From NCBI GenBank assembly GCA_022414725.1, contig CM039462.1, positions 36,508,605 to 36,572,604 on the forward strand: 64,000 bases of DNA, given 5' to 3'. Each line of letters starts with the position of its first letter. The first letter of the stretch is position 1. Source of the stretch: Microglena sp. YARC (Eukaryota; Chlorophyta; Chlorophyceae; Chlamydomonadales; Chlamydomonadaceae). Below, in pieces: positions 47,990 through 58,639 of the stretch. The notes under the pieces were generated by a model, which was not told the DNA's origin, made no database searches, and saw only the letters and a list, made by a program, of their open reading frames with translations. Made by a program: the position numbers and the translations under genes.

Positions 47990-48304
47990 TGGTTTGAACT
48001 ATTACAATCAATGCTGGAAAAAATTTACCTACTACAAAATTCATTGACAAGTGGAACTAAGTCCCCTTTACACTGTCCACTGTTTTAGTTGATAATCGTA
48101 CATTGTGAGTACTTTTGAAAAAAGCAACAACGCCTCTTGCGGTTGTGCATTGAGTTGACAATAAAAACGATTTTAACAAATCCTTATTCGTCTCAAAAAG
48201 GTTGCTTACAAATTCACGTCGTTTTCGATTTACACCAAAGCGTTTCCACCTCCACAGAGTAGAACGACTGATGTTCGTAAATACAGAAGTTTTAAACACA
48301 CCCA
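47990..48304 (-). pseudogene. Remnant of a second Tc1-like transposase (N-terminal DNA-binding part)
   Basis: On the minus strand the frame reads KTSVFTNISRSTLWRWKRFG, a helix-turn-helix, then RREFVSNLFETNKDLLKSFL and TARGVVAFFKSTHNVRLSTK. This layout parallels the N-terminal 100 residues of the transposase at 24563 (NVSHMTVSRWIS and on), but DNA identity is low, so it is another family. The DDE core is absent. The fragment ends at GTTTAAACACACCCAAG, where a MITE-B right half (48305-48404) begins. A shorter piece of the same family is at 37325-37436. Confidence 0.6.
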
Positions 48305-48729
48305 AGTCACTCGCCAACCAGAGATTTAGCTCTCCTCGGAATTGCGATTCCGACCAGACAAGGCTCCGAAACCAGTCAAAATCCATCCGGGAGGCAGGAA
48401 CAAATGTACTGGTGCAAATTGACAAGTTTCATCAAGTTTTGTAACCGATCTTGTCAATACAACAGATATTGTCTTCAGGAGAGAAACATTCAAGGACTGT
48501 AAAGATATAGAAGTTACATCTTCAAAGTAGCCTGAAAAGTCAAAGTGCTGGCTCACATCGTGCGAAACAATAATCATTTTTAAAGAGTTCCTGCCTCATA
48601 AATGCTACATCTGGAATTATTGGGCACACGCAGAGATATTTTCGCTTGAGCAAACTGAACACATTTCTGAAAAGTTTGAGGAGAGTAAATAAATACTTGC
48701 TCTACGGTCGCAAGACCCAGTTGCTTTCA
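48305..48729. other. MITE-B right half and ANK-12 3' flank
   Basis: CACTCGCCAACCAGAGATTT to CATCCGGGAGGCAGGAACA (48404), then the standard flank blocks and the scar TTTGAGGAGAGTAAATAAAT with CTCTACGGTCGCAAGACC. No gene. Confidence 0.65.
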
Positions 48730-50443
48730 AGTTTCACAATGGCCCTGAACTCGGGGACAGCCACCGCTGGATCACATGAGCAGTTTGCAGACATCTGAGT
48801 GACCTTCTTTGGCAGCCGACCCCAAGGCCCTGCTGTCGACAGAGTTTGCCCGGGCCCTGAACTCAAGTCCAGTCACCGCTGGATCTATCAGCAGCTTGCA
48901 GACATCTGCGTGACCAGCCTTGGCAGCCGCCCTCAAGGCCCTGCTGTCGTTAGAGTTCGCCCGGGCCCTGAACTCAATTCCAGTCACCTCTGGATCCATC
49001 AGCAGCTTGCATACATCTGCGTGACCTGCCTTGGCAGCAGCCCACAATGCCCTGCTGTCGAAAGTGTACGCCCTGGCCCTGAACTCAATTCCAGCCACCG
49101 CTGGATCCATCAGCAGCTTGCAGAGATCTGCGTGACCTACCTTCGCAGCCAGCCGCAAGGCCCAGCTGTTGACAGAGTTCGCGCGGGCCCTGAACTCAAT
49201 TCCAGCCACCGCTGAATCCATCAGCAGCTTGCAGACATCTGCGTGACCTGCCTTGGCAGCCTCACGCAAGGCCCTGCTGTCGCTAGAGTTCGCGCGGGCC
49301 CTGAACTCAATTCCAGCCACCGCTGGATCCATGAGCAGCTTGCAAACATCTGCGTGACCTTTCTTTGCAGCCACCCACAAGGCCCTGCTGTCGCTGGAGT
49401 TAGCCCTAGTCCTGTACTCAAGTCCAGCCACCTCTGGATCCATCAGCAGCTTGCATACATCTGCGTGACCTCCATAGGCAGCCGCCTGCAAGGCCCAGCT
49501 GTCTCCATAGTTAGCCCTGGCCCTGTACTCAAGTCCAGCCACCTCTGGATCCATCAGCAGCTTGCAGACATCTGCGTGACCTTCACTGGCAGCCGTCCCC
49601 AAGGCCCTGCTGGCGCTAGAGTTCGCCAGAGCCCTGAACTCAAGTCCAGCCACCGCTGGATCCATCAGAAGCTTGCAGACATCGGCGTGACCTGCATTGG
49701 CAGCCGCCCACAAGGCCCTGCTTTTAGCTAGAGTTAGCCCTGGCCCTGAACTCAATTCCAGCCACCTCTGGATCCATGAGCATCTTGCAGACATCTGCGT
49801 GACCTCCATAGGCAGCCGCCCACAAGGCCCAGCTGTCTCTAGAGTTCGCCCGGGGCCTGAACTCAAGTCCAGCCACCGCTGGATCCATGAGCAGCTTGCA
49901 GACATCTGCGTGACCTGCCTTTGCAGCCGCCCACAAGGCCCAGCTGTCTCTAGAGTTCGCCATGGCCCTGAACTCAAGTCCAGCCACCGCTGGATCCATC
50001 AGCAGCTTGCATACATCTGCGTGACCTGCCTTTGCAGCCTCCCGCAAGGCCCTGCTGTCGCTAGAGTTCGCCCGGGCCCTGAACTCAATTCCGGCCACCG
50101 CTGGATCTATCAGCAGCTTGCAGACATCTGCGTGACCTGCCTTGGCAGCCACATGGAGAAGCTTGCTTTCATTTTGGTTCGCCCTCAGTTGTAGGGCCCC
50201 CTTAACCTGTACAAGAGGATTGGACACCAAGCATACTGCTAGAAGGTCGGCTCGCCCCCCTTTCGCCATCATCTCTCCAACTCTCTGTGGTGGTTGGATC
50301 AGTCGGGCAAGGGGAAATTCTGAAAATCTGTTGCGCATAGTTTTGCACACTAATACAATCTTTGGGTTGGAAGAGAATAAGGCAATACGATCAAGAATGT
50401 CATGGGGAACCGACGTTAGGAATGATCGCGTGTGCGAATGCAT
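48730..50443 (-). pseudogene. ANK-12: F-box-like/ankyrin gene with one frameshift
   Basis: Starts MHSHTRSFLTSVPHDILDRI. It is open from 50443 to about 49735, where an extra base in GCTTTTAGCTAGAG (others GCTTTCGCTAGAG) shifts the frame. It then stays open to 48772. About 14 units in total. The segment 49340-49740 is closely matched in ANK-10 (44590-44960), in the same order of units, which indicates exchange or duplication of multi-unit blocks between paralogues. A final unit with GGATCACATGAGC near 48770 lacks the usual GGATCC. Confidence 0.84.
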
Positions 50444-51035
50444 GTTCGATGAACATGTGTGTACAAACAAGCGCACAGGATGGTATAAATAAACAATGAG
50501 TTGGGTTAAATCCTATAAACCCTTGATTGCACTTGCCTGGCATGCAAGCGACAAGCGGCACTTGCCTGGCGGTATCTGCAAGCGGTACAGAATGGGTGTT
50601 CCTGTCTCCCGGCGATTTTTTTGATTTTTCCAAGCAGAAGTTAGAGCCGTACGAACGACTCACTCACTCGCCAACCAGAGATTTAGCTCTCCGCGGAATT
50701 GCGATTCCGACCAGTCAAAATCCATCCGGGAGGCATGAACAAATGTACTGGTGCAAATTGTCTCTCTTTCTTACATTAAGGAATTCAAGTTTCATCAAGG
50801 TTTGTAACCGATCTGTAAAGACATAGAAGTTACATCTTCAAAGTAGCCTGCAAAGTCAAAGTGCTGGCTCACATCGTGCGCATCAATAATCATTTTCAAA
50901 GAGTTCCTGCCTCATAATCAAATAATATTTATGCTACATCTGGAATTATTGGGAACACGCAGCGATATTTTCGCTTGAGCAAACTGAACACATTTCTGAA
51001 AAGTTTGAGGAGAGTAAATAAATACTTGCTCTACG
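50444..51035. other. ANK-12 upstream spacer
   Basis: AT box at 50484, one to two ATAAACCCT-like units (50505-50522), MITE-B from about 50589 to 50739 with an internal loss, the standard flank blocks, and the scar TTTGAGGAGAGTAAATAAAT (51003-51022). No gene. Confidence 0.65.
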
Positions 51036-51178
51036 GTGGCAAGAAACGTGTCTTGCCTAACACAACGGTGTCAGGAAAAGTGTCTTGCCTAACACAACGG
51101 TGACAAGAAAGGTGTCTTGCCTAACACAACGGTGTCAAGAAACGTGTCTTGCCTAACACAACGGTGGCAAGAAAGGAA
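51036..51178. repeat. Minisatellite grown from the transposon scar
   Basis: About four tandem units of 34-37 bp, each with GTGTCTTGCCTAACACAACG followed by GTGTCAAGAAA or GTGACAAGAAA. The first unit contains CTACGGTGGCAAGAAACGTG, the Fanzor-derived scar. Only this spacer shows the expansion. The array passes directly into ANK-13 coding units (AAGGAACTCAATTCC). Confidence 0.88.
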
Positions 51179-52724
51179 CTCAATTCCAGTCACCGCTGGA
51201 TCCATGAGCAGCTTGCAGACATCTGCGTGACCTGCCTTGGCAGCCGCCCTCAAGGCCCTGCTGTCGACAGAGTTCGCCCGGGCCCTGAACTCAATTCCAG
51301 TCACCTCCATTGTTGGCACACACAAACAAGGCCCAGCTGTCGTCAGAGTTCGCCCGGGCCCTGAACTCAAGTCCAGCCACAACTGGATCCATCAGCAGCT
51401 TGCAGACATCTGCGTGACCTCCATAGGCAGCCTCCCTCAAGGCCCTGCTGTCGACAGAGTTCGCCCGGGCCCTTTACTCAAGTCCAGACACCTCTGGATC
51501 CATCAAAAGCAAGCAGACATCTGCGTGACCTCCATAGGCAGCCTCCCACAATGCCCTGCTGTAGTTAGAGTCCGCCCGGGCCCTGAACTCAAGTCCAGCC
51601 ACCTCTGGATCCATCAGCAGCTTGCAGACATCTGCGTGACCTTCCTCTTCAGCCTCCCACAATGCCCTGCTGTCGTTAGAGTCCGCCCGGGCCCTGAACT
51701 CAAGTCCAGCCACCTCTGGATCCATCAAAAGCAAGCAGACATCTGCGTGACCTTCCTTTGCAGCCTTCCACAATGCCCTGCTGTCGTTAGAGTCCGCCCG
51801 GGCCCTGAACTCAAGTCCAGCCACCTCTGGATCCATCAGCAGCTTGCAGACATCTGCGTGACCTGCCTTGGCAGCCGCCACCAAGGCCCTGCTGTCGCTA
51901 GAGTTCGCCCGGGCCCTGAACTCAATTCCGGCCACCGCTGGATCCATCAGCAGCTTGCAGACATCTGCGTGACCAGCCTTGGCAGCCGCCCACAATGCCC
52001 AGCTGTCGCTAGAGTTCGCCTGGGCCCTGAACTCAAGTCCAGCCACCGCTGGATCCATCAGCAGCTTGCAGACATCTGCGTGACCTCCATAGGCAGCCCC
52101 CCTCAAGGCTATGCTGTTGAAAGAGTTCGCCCGGGCCCTGAACTCAATTCCAGCCACCGCTGGATCCATGAGCATCTTGCAGACATCTGCGTGACCTTCC
52201 TCTGCAGCCCCCATCAAGGCCATGCTGTTGCAAGAGTTCGCCCGGGCCCTGAACTCAATTCCAGCCACCGCTGGATCCATGAGCATCTTGCAGACATCTG
52301 CGTGACCTTCCTCTGCAGCCCCCCTCAAGGCCATGCTGTCGCTATAGTTCGCCTGGGCCCTGAACTCAATTCCAGCCACCGCTGGATCCATGAGCAGCTT
52401 GCAGACATCTGCGTGACCTTCCTTGGCAGCCACATAGAGAAGCTTGTTTTCATTTTGGTTCGCCCTAAATTGTAGGCCCCCCTTAACCTGTACAAGAGGA
52501 TTGGACACCAAGCATACTGCTAGAAGGTCGGCTCGCCCCCCTTTCGCCATCATCTCTCCAACTCTCTGTGGTGGTTGGATCAGTCGGGCAAGGGGCAATC
52601 CTGAAAATCTGTTGCGCATAGTTTTGCACACTAATACAATCTTTGTGTTGGAAGAGAATAAGGCAATACGATCAAGAATGTCATGGGGAACCGACGTTAG
52701 GAATGATCGCGTGTGCGAATGCAT
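51179..52724 (-). pseudogene. ANK-13: F-box-like/ankyrin gene with a premature stop
   Basis: Starts MHSHTRSFLTSVPHDILDRI. It is open for about 415 codons to 51474, with nine units, then meets TAA where other units have Phe or Tyr (PEVSGLE-stop in place of LEFRA). The same frame continues without a shift for about one further unit, then a rearranged unit with CCATTGTTGGCACACACAAA (51307). Three near-identical units with RADSNDSRALW (about 51580-51830) and three EEGHADVCKML-type units (about 52130-52340) show recent local duplications. A protein ending at 51474 would still have all the conserved N-terminal parts and nine repeats, so function is possible. Confidence 0.85.
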
Positions 52725-53344
52725 GTTCGATGAACATGTGTGTACAAACAAGCGCACAGGATGGTATAAATAAACAATGAGTTGGGATAAACCCTATAAA
52801 CCCTTGGTTGCACTTGCCTGGCGGTATCTGAAAGCGGTACAGAATGGGTTTTCCTGCCTCCGGCGATTTTTTTTGAATTTTCCAAGCAGAAGTTAGAGCC
52901 GTACGAACGACTCACTCACTCGCCAAATAGATATTTAGATCTCCGCGGAATTGCGATTCCGACCAGACCAGGCTCCGAAACCAGTCAAAATCCCTCCGGG
53001 AGGCTGGAACAAATGTACTGGTGCAAATTGTCTTACTTTCTTACATTAAGGAATTCAAGTTTCATCAAGTTTTGTAACCGATATTGTCAATACAACAAAT
53101 ATTATCTTTAGGAGATTGACACAAAACATTCAAGGACTGTAAAGACATAGAAGTTACATCTTCAAAGTAGCCTGAAAAGTCAAAGTGCTGTCTCTCATCG
53201 TGCGCATCAATAATCCATTTCATGCCTCATAATCCAAATATTTATGCTACATCTGGAATTATTGGACTCACGCAGCGATATTTTCGCTTGAGCAAACTGA
53301 ACACATTGCTGAAAAGTTTGAGGAGAGTGGATAAATACTTGCTC
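52725..53344. other. ANK-13 upstream spacer with complete MITE-B
   Basis: AT box at 52764, two ATAAACCCT units, MITE-B (about 52845-53011), TTCATCAAGTTTTGTAACCG, the standard flank blocks and the scar TTTGAGGAGAGTGG (53318-53331) with CTCTACAATGGCCC, where the CGGTGGCAAG part is lost. No gene. Confidence 0.65.
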
Positions 53345-55163
53345 TACAATGGCCCTGAACTCAATTCCAGCCACCGCTGGATCCATCAGCAGCTTGCAGA
53401 CATCTGCGTGACCTGCCTTGGCAGCCGCCCTCAAGGCCCTGCTGTCGACATAGTTCGCTCGGGCCCTGAACTCAAGTCCAGCCACCTCTGGATCCATCAG
53501 CAGCTTGCAGACATCTGCGTGACCTGCCTTGGCAGACGCCCACAAGGCCCTGCTGTCGCTAGAGTTCGCCCTGGCCCTGAACACGGGGACAGCCACCGCT
53601 GGATCACATGAGCAGCTTGCAGACATCTGCGTGACCTGCCTTGGCAGCCGCCCTCAAGGCCCTGCTGTCGACAGAGTTCGCCCGGGCCCTGAACTCAATT
53701 CCAGTCACCGCTGGATCCATGAGCAGCTTGCAGACATCTGCGTGACCTGCCTTGGCAGCCGCCCTCAAGGCCCTGCTGGCGTTAGAGTTCGCCCTGGCCC
53801 TTAACTCAATTCCAGTCACCTCTGGATCCATCAGCAGCTTGCAGACATCGGCGTGACCTGCCTTTGCAGCCGCCCACAATGCCCTGCTGTCGCTAGAGTT
53901 CGCCCGGGCCCTGAACTCAATTCCAGCCACCTCTGGATCCATCAGCAGCTTGCAGACATCTGCTTGACCTGCCTTGGCAGCCGCCCACAAAGCCCAGCTG
54001 TCTCTAGAGTTAGCCCTGGCCCTGTACTCAAGTCCAGCCACCGCTGGATCCATCAGCAGCTTGCAGACATCTGCGTGACCTTCACTGGCAGCCGTCCCCA
54101 ATGCCCTGCTGGCGCTAGAGTTCGCCAGAGCCCTGAACTCAAGTCCAGCCACCTCTGGATCCATCAGAAGCTTGCAGACATCGGCGTGACCTGCATTGGC
54201 AGCCGCCCACAAGGCCTTGCTTTCGCTAGAGTTCGCCCTGGCTCTGAACTCAATTCCAGCCACCTCTGGATCCATCAGCAGATTGCAGACATCTGCGTGA
54301 CCTCCATAGGCAGCCTCCCACAAGACCCAGCTGTCGCTATAGTTCGCCCTGGCCCTGTACTCGAGTCCAGCCACCGCTGGATCCATCAGCAGCTTGCAGA
54401 CATCTGCGTAACCTGCCTTGGTAGCCTCACGCAATGCCCAGCAGTCGCTAGCGTTCGCCCTGGCCCTGAACTCAATTCCAGCCACAGCTGGATCCATCAG
54501 AAGCTTGCAGACATCTGCGTGACCTGCCTTGGCAGCCGCCACCAAGGCCCTGCTGTCGCTAGCGTTCGCCCTGGCCCTGAACTCAATTCCAGCCACAGCT
54601 GGATCCATCAGAAGCTTGCAGACATCTGCGTGACCTGCCTTGGCAGCCGCCACCAAGGCCCTGCTGTCGCTAGTGTTCGCCCTGGCCCTGAACTCAAGTC
54701 CAGCCACCTCTGGATCCATGAGCAGCTTGCAGACATCTGCGTGACCTTCCTCTGCAGCCGCCCACAAGACCCAGCTGTCGAAAGTGTTCGCCCTGGCCCT
54801 GAACTCAATTCCAGCCACCTCTGGATCCATCAGAAGCTTGCAGACATCTGCGTGACCTGCCTTGGCAGCCACATAGAGAAGATTGTTTTCATTTTGGTTC
54901 GCCCTCAATTGTAGGTCCCCCTTAACCTGTACAAGAGGATTGGACACCAAGCATACTGCTAGAAGGTCGGCACGCCCCTCTTTCGCCATCATCTCTCCAA
55001 CTCGCTGTGGTTGTTGGATCAGTCCGGTAAGGGGCCATCCAGAAAATCTGTCGTGCAGAGTTTTACACACTAATACAATCTTTGGATTGGAAGATAATAG
55101 GGCAATACGATCAAGAATGTCATGGGGAAACGACGTTAGGAATGATCGCGTGTGCGAATGCAT
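53345..55163 (-). CDS. ANK-14: F-box-like/ankyrin-repeat protein
   Basis: Starts MHSHTRSFLTSFPHDILDRI. One frame of about 519 codons to 53604 with 12 units, then a disturbed unit (CACGGGGACAGCCACCGCTG, GGATCACATGAGC near 53582-53608), after which three more units continue in another frame to 53345. The odd unit resembles the terminal unit of ANK-12, so ANK-14 looks like a fusion of one gene end with extra units. Units near 54460-54680 include a near-identical pair (RARANASDSRALVAAAKAG). GQADVCKLL occurs once. Confidence 0.86.
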
Positions 55164-55744
55164 GTTCGATGAACAAGTGTGTACAAACAAGCGCACAGGA
55201 TGGTATAAATAAATACTGAGTTGGGATAAACCCTATAAACCCTTGGTTGCACTTGCCTGGCGGTATCTGCAAGCGGTACAGAATGGGTGTTCCTGTCTCC
55301 CGGCGATTTTTTTGAATTTTCCAAGCAGAAGTTAGAGCCGTACGAACGACTCACTCACTCGCCAACCTGAGATTTAGCTCTCCTCGGAATTGCGATTCCG
55401 ACCAGACAAGGCTCCGAAACCAGTCAAAATCCATCCGGGAGGCAGGAACAAATTTACTGGTGCAAATTGACAAGTTTCATCAAGTTTTGTAACCGATCTT
55501 GTCAATACAACAGATATTGTCTTCATGAGAGAAACATTCAGGACTGTAAAGATATAGAAGTTACATCTTCAAAGTAGCCTGAAAAGTCAAAGTGCTGGCT
55601 CACATCGTGCGAATCAATAATCATTTTTAAAGAGTTCCTGTCTCATAATCAAATATTTATGCTACATGTGGAATATATATTTTCGCTTGAGCAAACAGAA
55701 TACACATTTCTGTAAAGTTTGAGGAGAGTGGATAAATACTTGCT
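55164..55744. other. ANK-14 upstream spacer with complete MITE-B
   Basis: AT box at 55203, two ATAAACCCT units, MITE-B (about 55281-55448), standard flank blocks and the scar TTTGAGGAGAGTGG (55718-55731) with CTCTACTGTGGCAAGACC. No gene. Confidence 0.65.
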
Positions 55745-58043
55745 CTACTGTGGCAAGACCCAGCTATCGCTAGCGTTCGCCCGGGCCCTGTACTTGAGTC
55801 CAGCCACTGCTGGATCCATCAGCAGCTTGCAGACATCTGCGTGACCGGCATTCGAAGCCGCCCCCAAGGCCCTGCTGTAGCTAGAGTTCGCCCTGGCCCT
55901 GTACTTGAGTCCAGCCACTGCTGGATCCATAAGCAGCTTGCAGACATCTGAGTGACCTGCCTTGGCAGCCAACCACAAGGCCCGGCTGTAGCTAGAGTTC
56001 GCCCTGGCCCTGAACTCAAGTCCAGCCACTGCTGTATCCATCAGCAGCTTGCAGACATCTGCGTGACCTCCACTGGCAGCCTCACACAAGGCCCAGCTGT
56101 CGCTAGCGTTCGCCCGGGCCCTATACTCAAGCCCAGCCACCTCTGGATCCATGAGCAGCTTGCAGACATCTGCATGACCGGTCTTCGCAGCCTCACGCAA
56201 GGCCCAGCTGTCCCTAGCGTTCGCCCGGGCCCTATACTCAAGTCCAGCCACCACAGGATCCATGAGCAGCTTGCAGACATCTGCGTGACCTGCCTTGGCA
56301 GCCGCCCACAAGGCCATGCTGTCGCTAGAGTTCGCGCTAGCCCTGAACTCTTTTCCAGCCACCGCTGGATCCATCAGCAGCTTGCAGACATCGGCGTGAC
56401 CTGCCTTGGCAGCCGCCCACAATGCCCAGCTGTCGCTAGAGTTCGCCCTGGCCCTGAACTTGAGCCCAGACACATCTGGATCCATCAGAAGCTTGCAGAC
56501 ATCTGCGTGACCTTCATTGGCAGCGGCCCACAAAGCCCGGCTATATCTAGAGTTCGCCAGGGCCCTGTACTCAATTCTAGCCACCTCTGGATCCATCAGC
56601 ATCTTGCAGACATCTGCGTGACCTTCATTGGCAGCCGCCCACAATGCACTGCTGTTGTCAGAATTCGCCAGGGCCATATACTCAATTCCAGCCACTGCTG
56701 GATCCATCAGCATCTTGCAGACATCTGCGTGACCTGCCTTGGCAGCATACAACAAGGACCTGCTGTCGCAAGCCTTCGCCCTGGCCCTGAACTCAATTCC
56801 AGCCACCGCTGGATCCATCAGCAACTTGCAGACATCTGCGTGACCTTCCTTTGCAGCCGCCCACAAAGTCCTGCTGTCGTTAGAGTTCGCCCTGGCCCTG
56901 TACTCAAGTCCAGCCACCCCTGGATCCATAAGCAGCTTGCAGACATCTGCGTGACCTGCTTAGGCAGCCGCCGACAAGGCCCGGCTGTTGTCATTGTTTC
57001 GCTCGGACCCTGAACTCAATTCCAGTCACCTCTGGATCCATAAGCAGCTTGCAGACATCCTGCGTGACCTTCCTTTGCAGCCGACCACAAGGCCTGCTGT
57101 CTCTAGAGTTCGCCACGGCTCTGAACTCAAGTCCAGCCACCTCTGGATCCATGAGCAGCTTGCAGACATCTGCGTGACCTTCCTTTGCAGCCAGCCACAA
57201 TGCCCAGCTGTCGCTTAGCGTTCGCCTGGGCCCTGAACTCCAGTCCAGTCACCTCTGGATCATCAGCAACTTGCACACATCGGCGTGACCTTCGTGTGCA
57301 GCCTCACGCAAGGCCAAGCTGTCGCTAGAGTTCGCCCTGGCCCTGAACTCCAGTCCAGCCACCGCTGGATCCATCAGCAGCTTGCAGACATCGGCGTGAC
57401 CTTCATTGGCAGCCTCCAACAAGGCAAAGCTGTAGCTATAGTTCGCCCGGGCCCTGAACTCAATTCCAGCCACTGTTGGATCCATGAGCAGCTTGCAGAC
57501 ATCTGAGTGACCTGCCTTTGCAGCCGCCATCAAGGCCCTGCTGTTCATATGGTTCGCCCGGGCCCTGAACTCAATTCCAGCCACTGTTGGATCCATCAGC
57601 AGCTTGCAGACATCTGCGTGACCTTCCTTGGCCGCCGCCCACAAGGCCATGCTATTGATATGGTTCGCCCTGGCCCTGTACTCAAGTCTAGCCACCGCTG
57701 GATCCATGAGCAGCTTGCAGACATCTGCGTGACCTTCCTTGGCAGCCACATGGAGAAGCTTGTTTTCATTTTGGTTCGCCCTCAATTGTACGCCATTAAC
57801 CTGTACAATAGGATTGGACACCAAGCATACTTCTAGAAGGTCGGCGCGACCCCCTTTAGCCATCATCTCTCCAACTCGCTGTGGTGGTTGGATCAGTCCG
57901 GTAAGGGGCCATCCAGAAAATCTGTTGTGCAGAGTTTTACACACTAATACAATCTTGGGGTTGGAAGAGAATAGGGCAATACGATCAAGAATGTCATGGG
58001 GACACGTAAGGAGTGGAAACGATGATCGCGTGTGCGACTGCAT
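55745..58043 (-). pseudogene. ANK-15: F-box-like/ankyrin gene with several indels
   Basis: Starts MQSHTRSSFPLLTCPHDILD and is open to about 57249 (264 codons, F-box-like segment and about five units). Breaks near 57270, 57215, 57095, 57058 and 56990 follow. From 56929 the frame is open again for 394 codons to 55745, with about 10 units. The segment around 56961-57040 (GTTGTCATTGTTTCGCTCGG) reappears in ANK-17 at about 63035-63060 and nowhere else, linking these two copies. The C-terminus LKYRARANASDSWVLPQ and its flank match ANK-10, which suggests cassette duplication. Confidence 0.83.
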
Positions 58044-58639
58044 GTTCGATGTTCATGCATGCAAGCGCACAGGATGGTATAAATAAACAATGAGTTGGGA
58101 TAAACCCTATAAACCCTTGGTTGCACTTGCCTGGCGGTATCTGCAAGCGGCACTTGCCTGGAATGAAAGCGACAAGCGGCAAGCTGTAAGAGGCACTTGC
58201 CTGGCGGTATCTGCAAGCGGTACAGAATGGGTTTTCCTGCCTACCGGCGATATTTTTGAATTTTCAAAGCTGAAGTTAGAGCCGTACGAACGACTCACTC
58301 GCCAACCAGAGATTCAGCCCTATGCGGAATTTCGATTCCGACCAGACCAGGCTCCGAAAACAGTCAAAATCCCTCCGGGAGGCAGGAACAAATGTACTGG
58401 TGCAAATTGTCTTTCTTTCTTACACGAAGAAATTCAAGTTTCATCAAGTTTTGTAACCTATCTTGTCACTCAGGAGATTGACACAACACATTCAAGGACT
58501 GTGAAGAAACAGAAGTTAGTTACATCTTCATGCAGCGATATTTTCGCTTGAGCAAACTGAACACATTCTGAAAAGTTTGCTCTACGGTGGCTAGAAAGAA
58601 ACGTGTCTGAGTGTAACACAAGACCTAGATGCTGTCAAG
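58044..58639. other. ANK-15 upstream spacer with complete MITE-B
   Basis: AT box at 58080, two ATAAACCCT units, a doubled GCACTTGCCTGG and GGCGGTATCTGCAAGCGG stretch (58125-58220), MITE-B (about 58226-58391), and a shortened 3' flank in which the scar is reduced to AAAAGTTTGCTCTACGGTGG (58571-58590). No gene. Confidence 0.65.
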
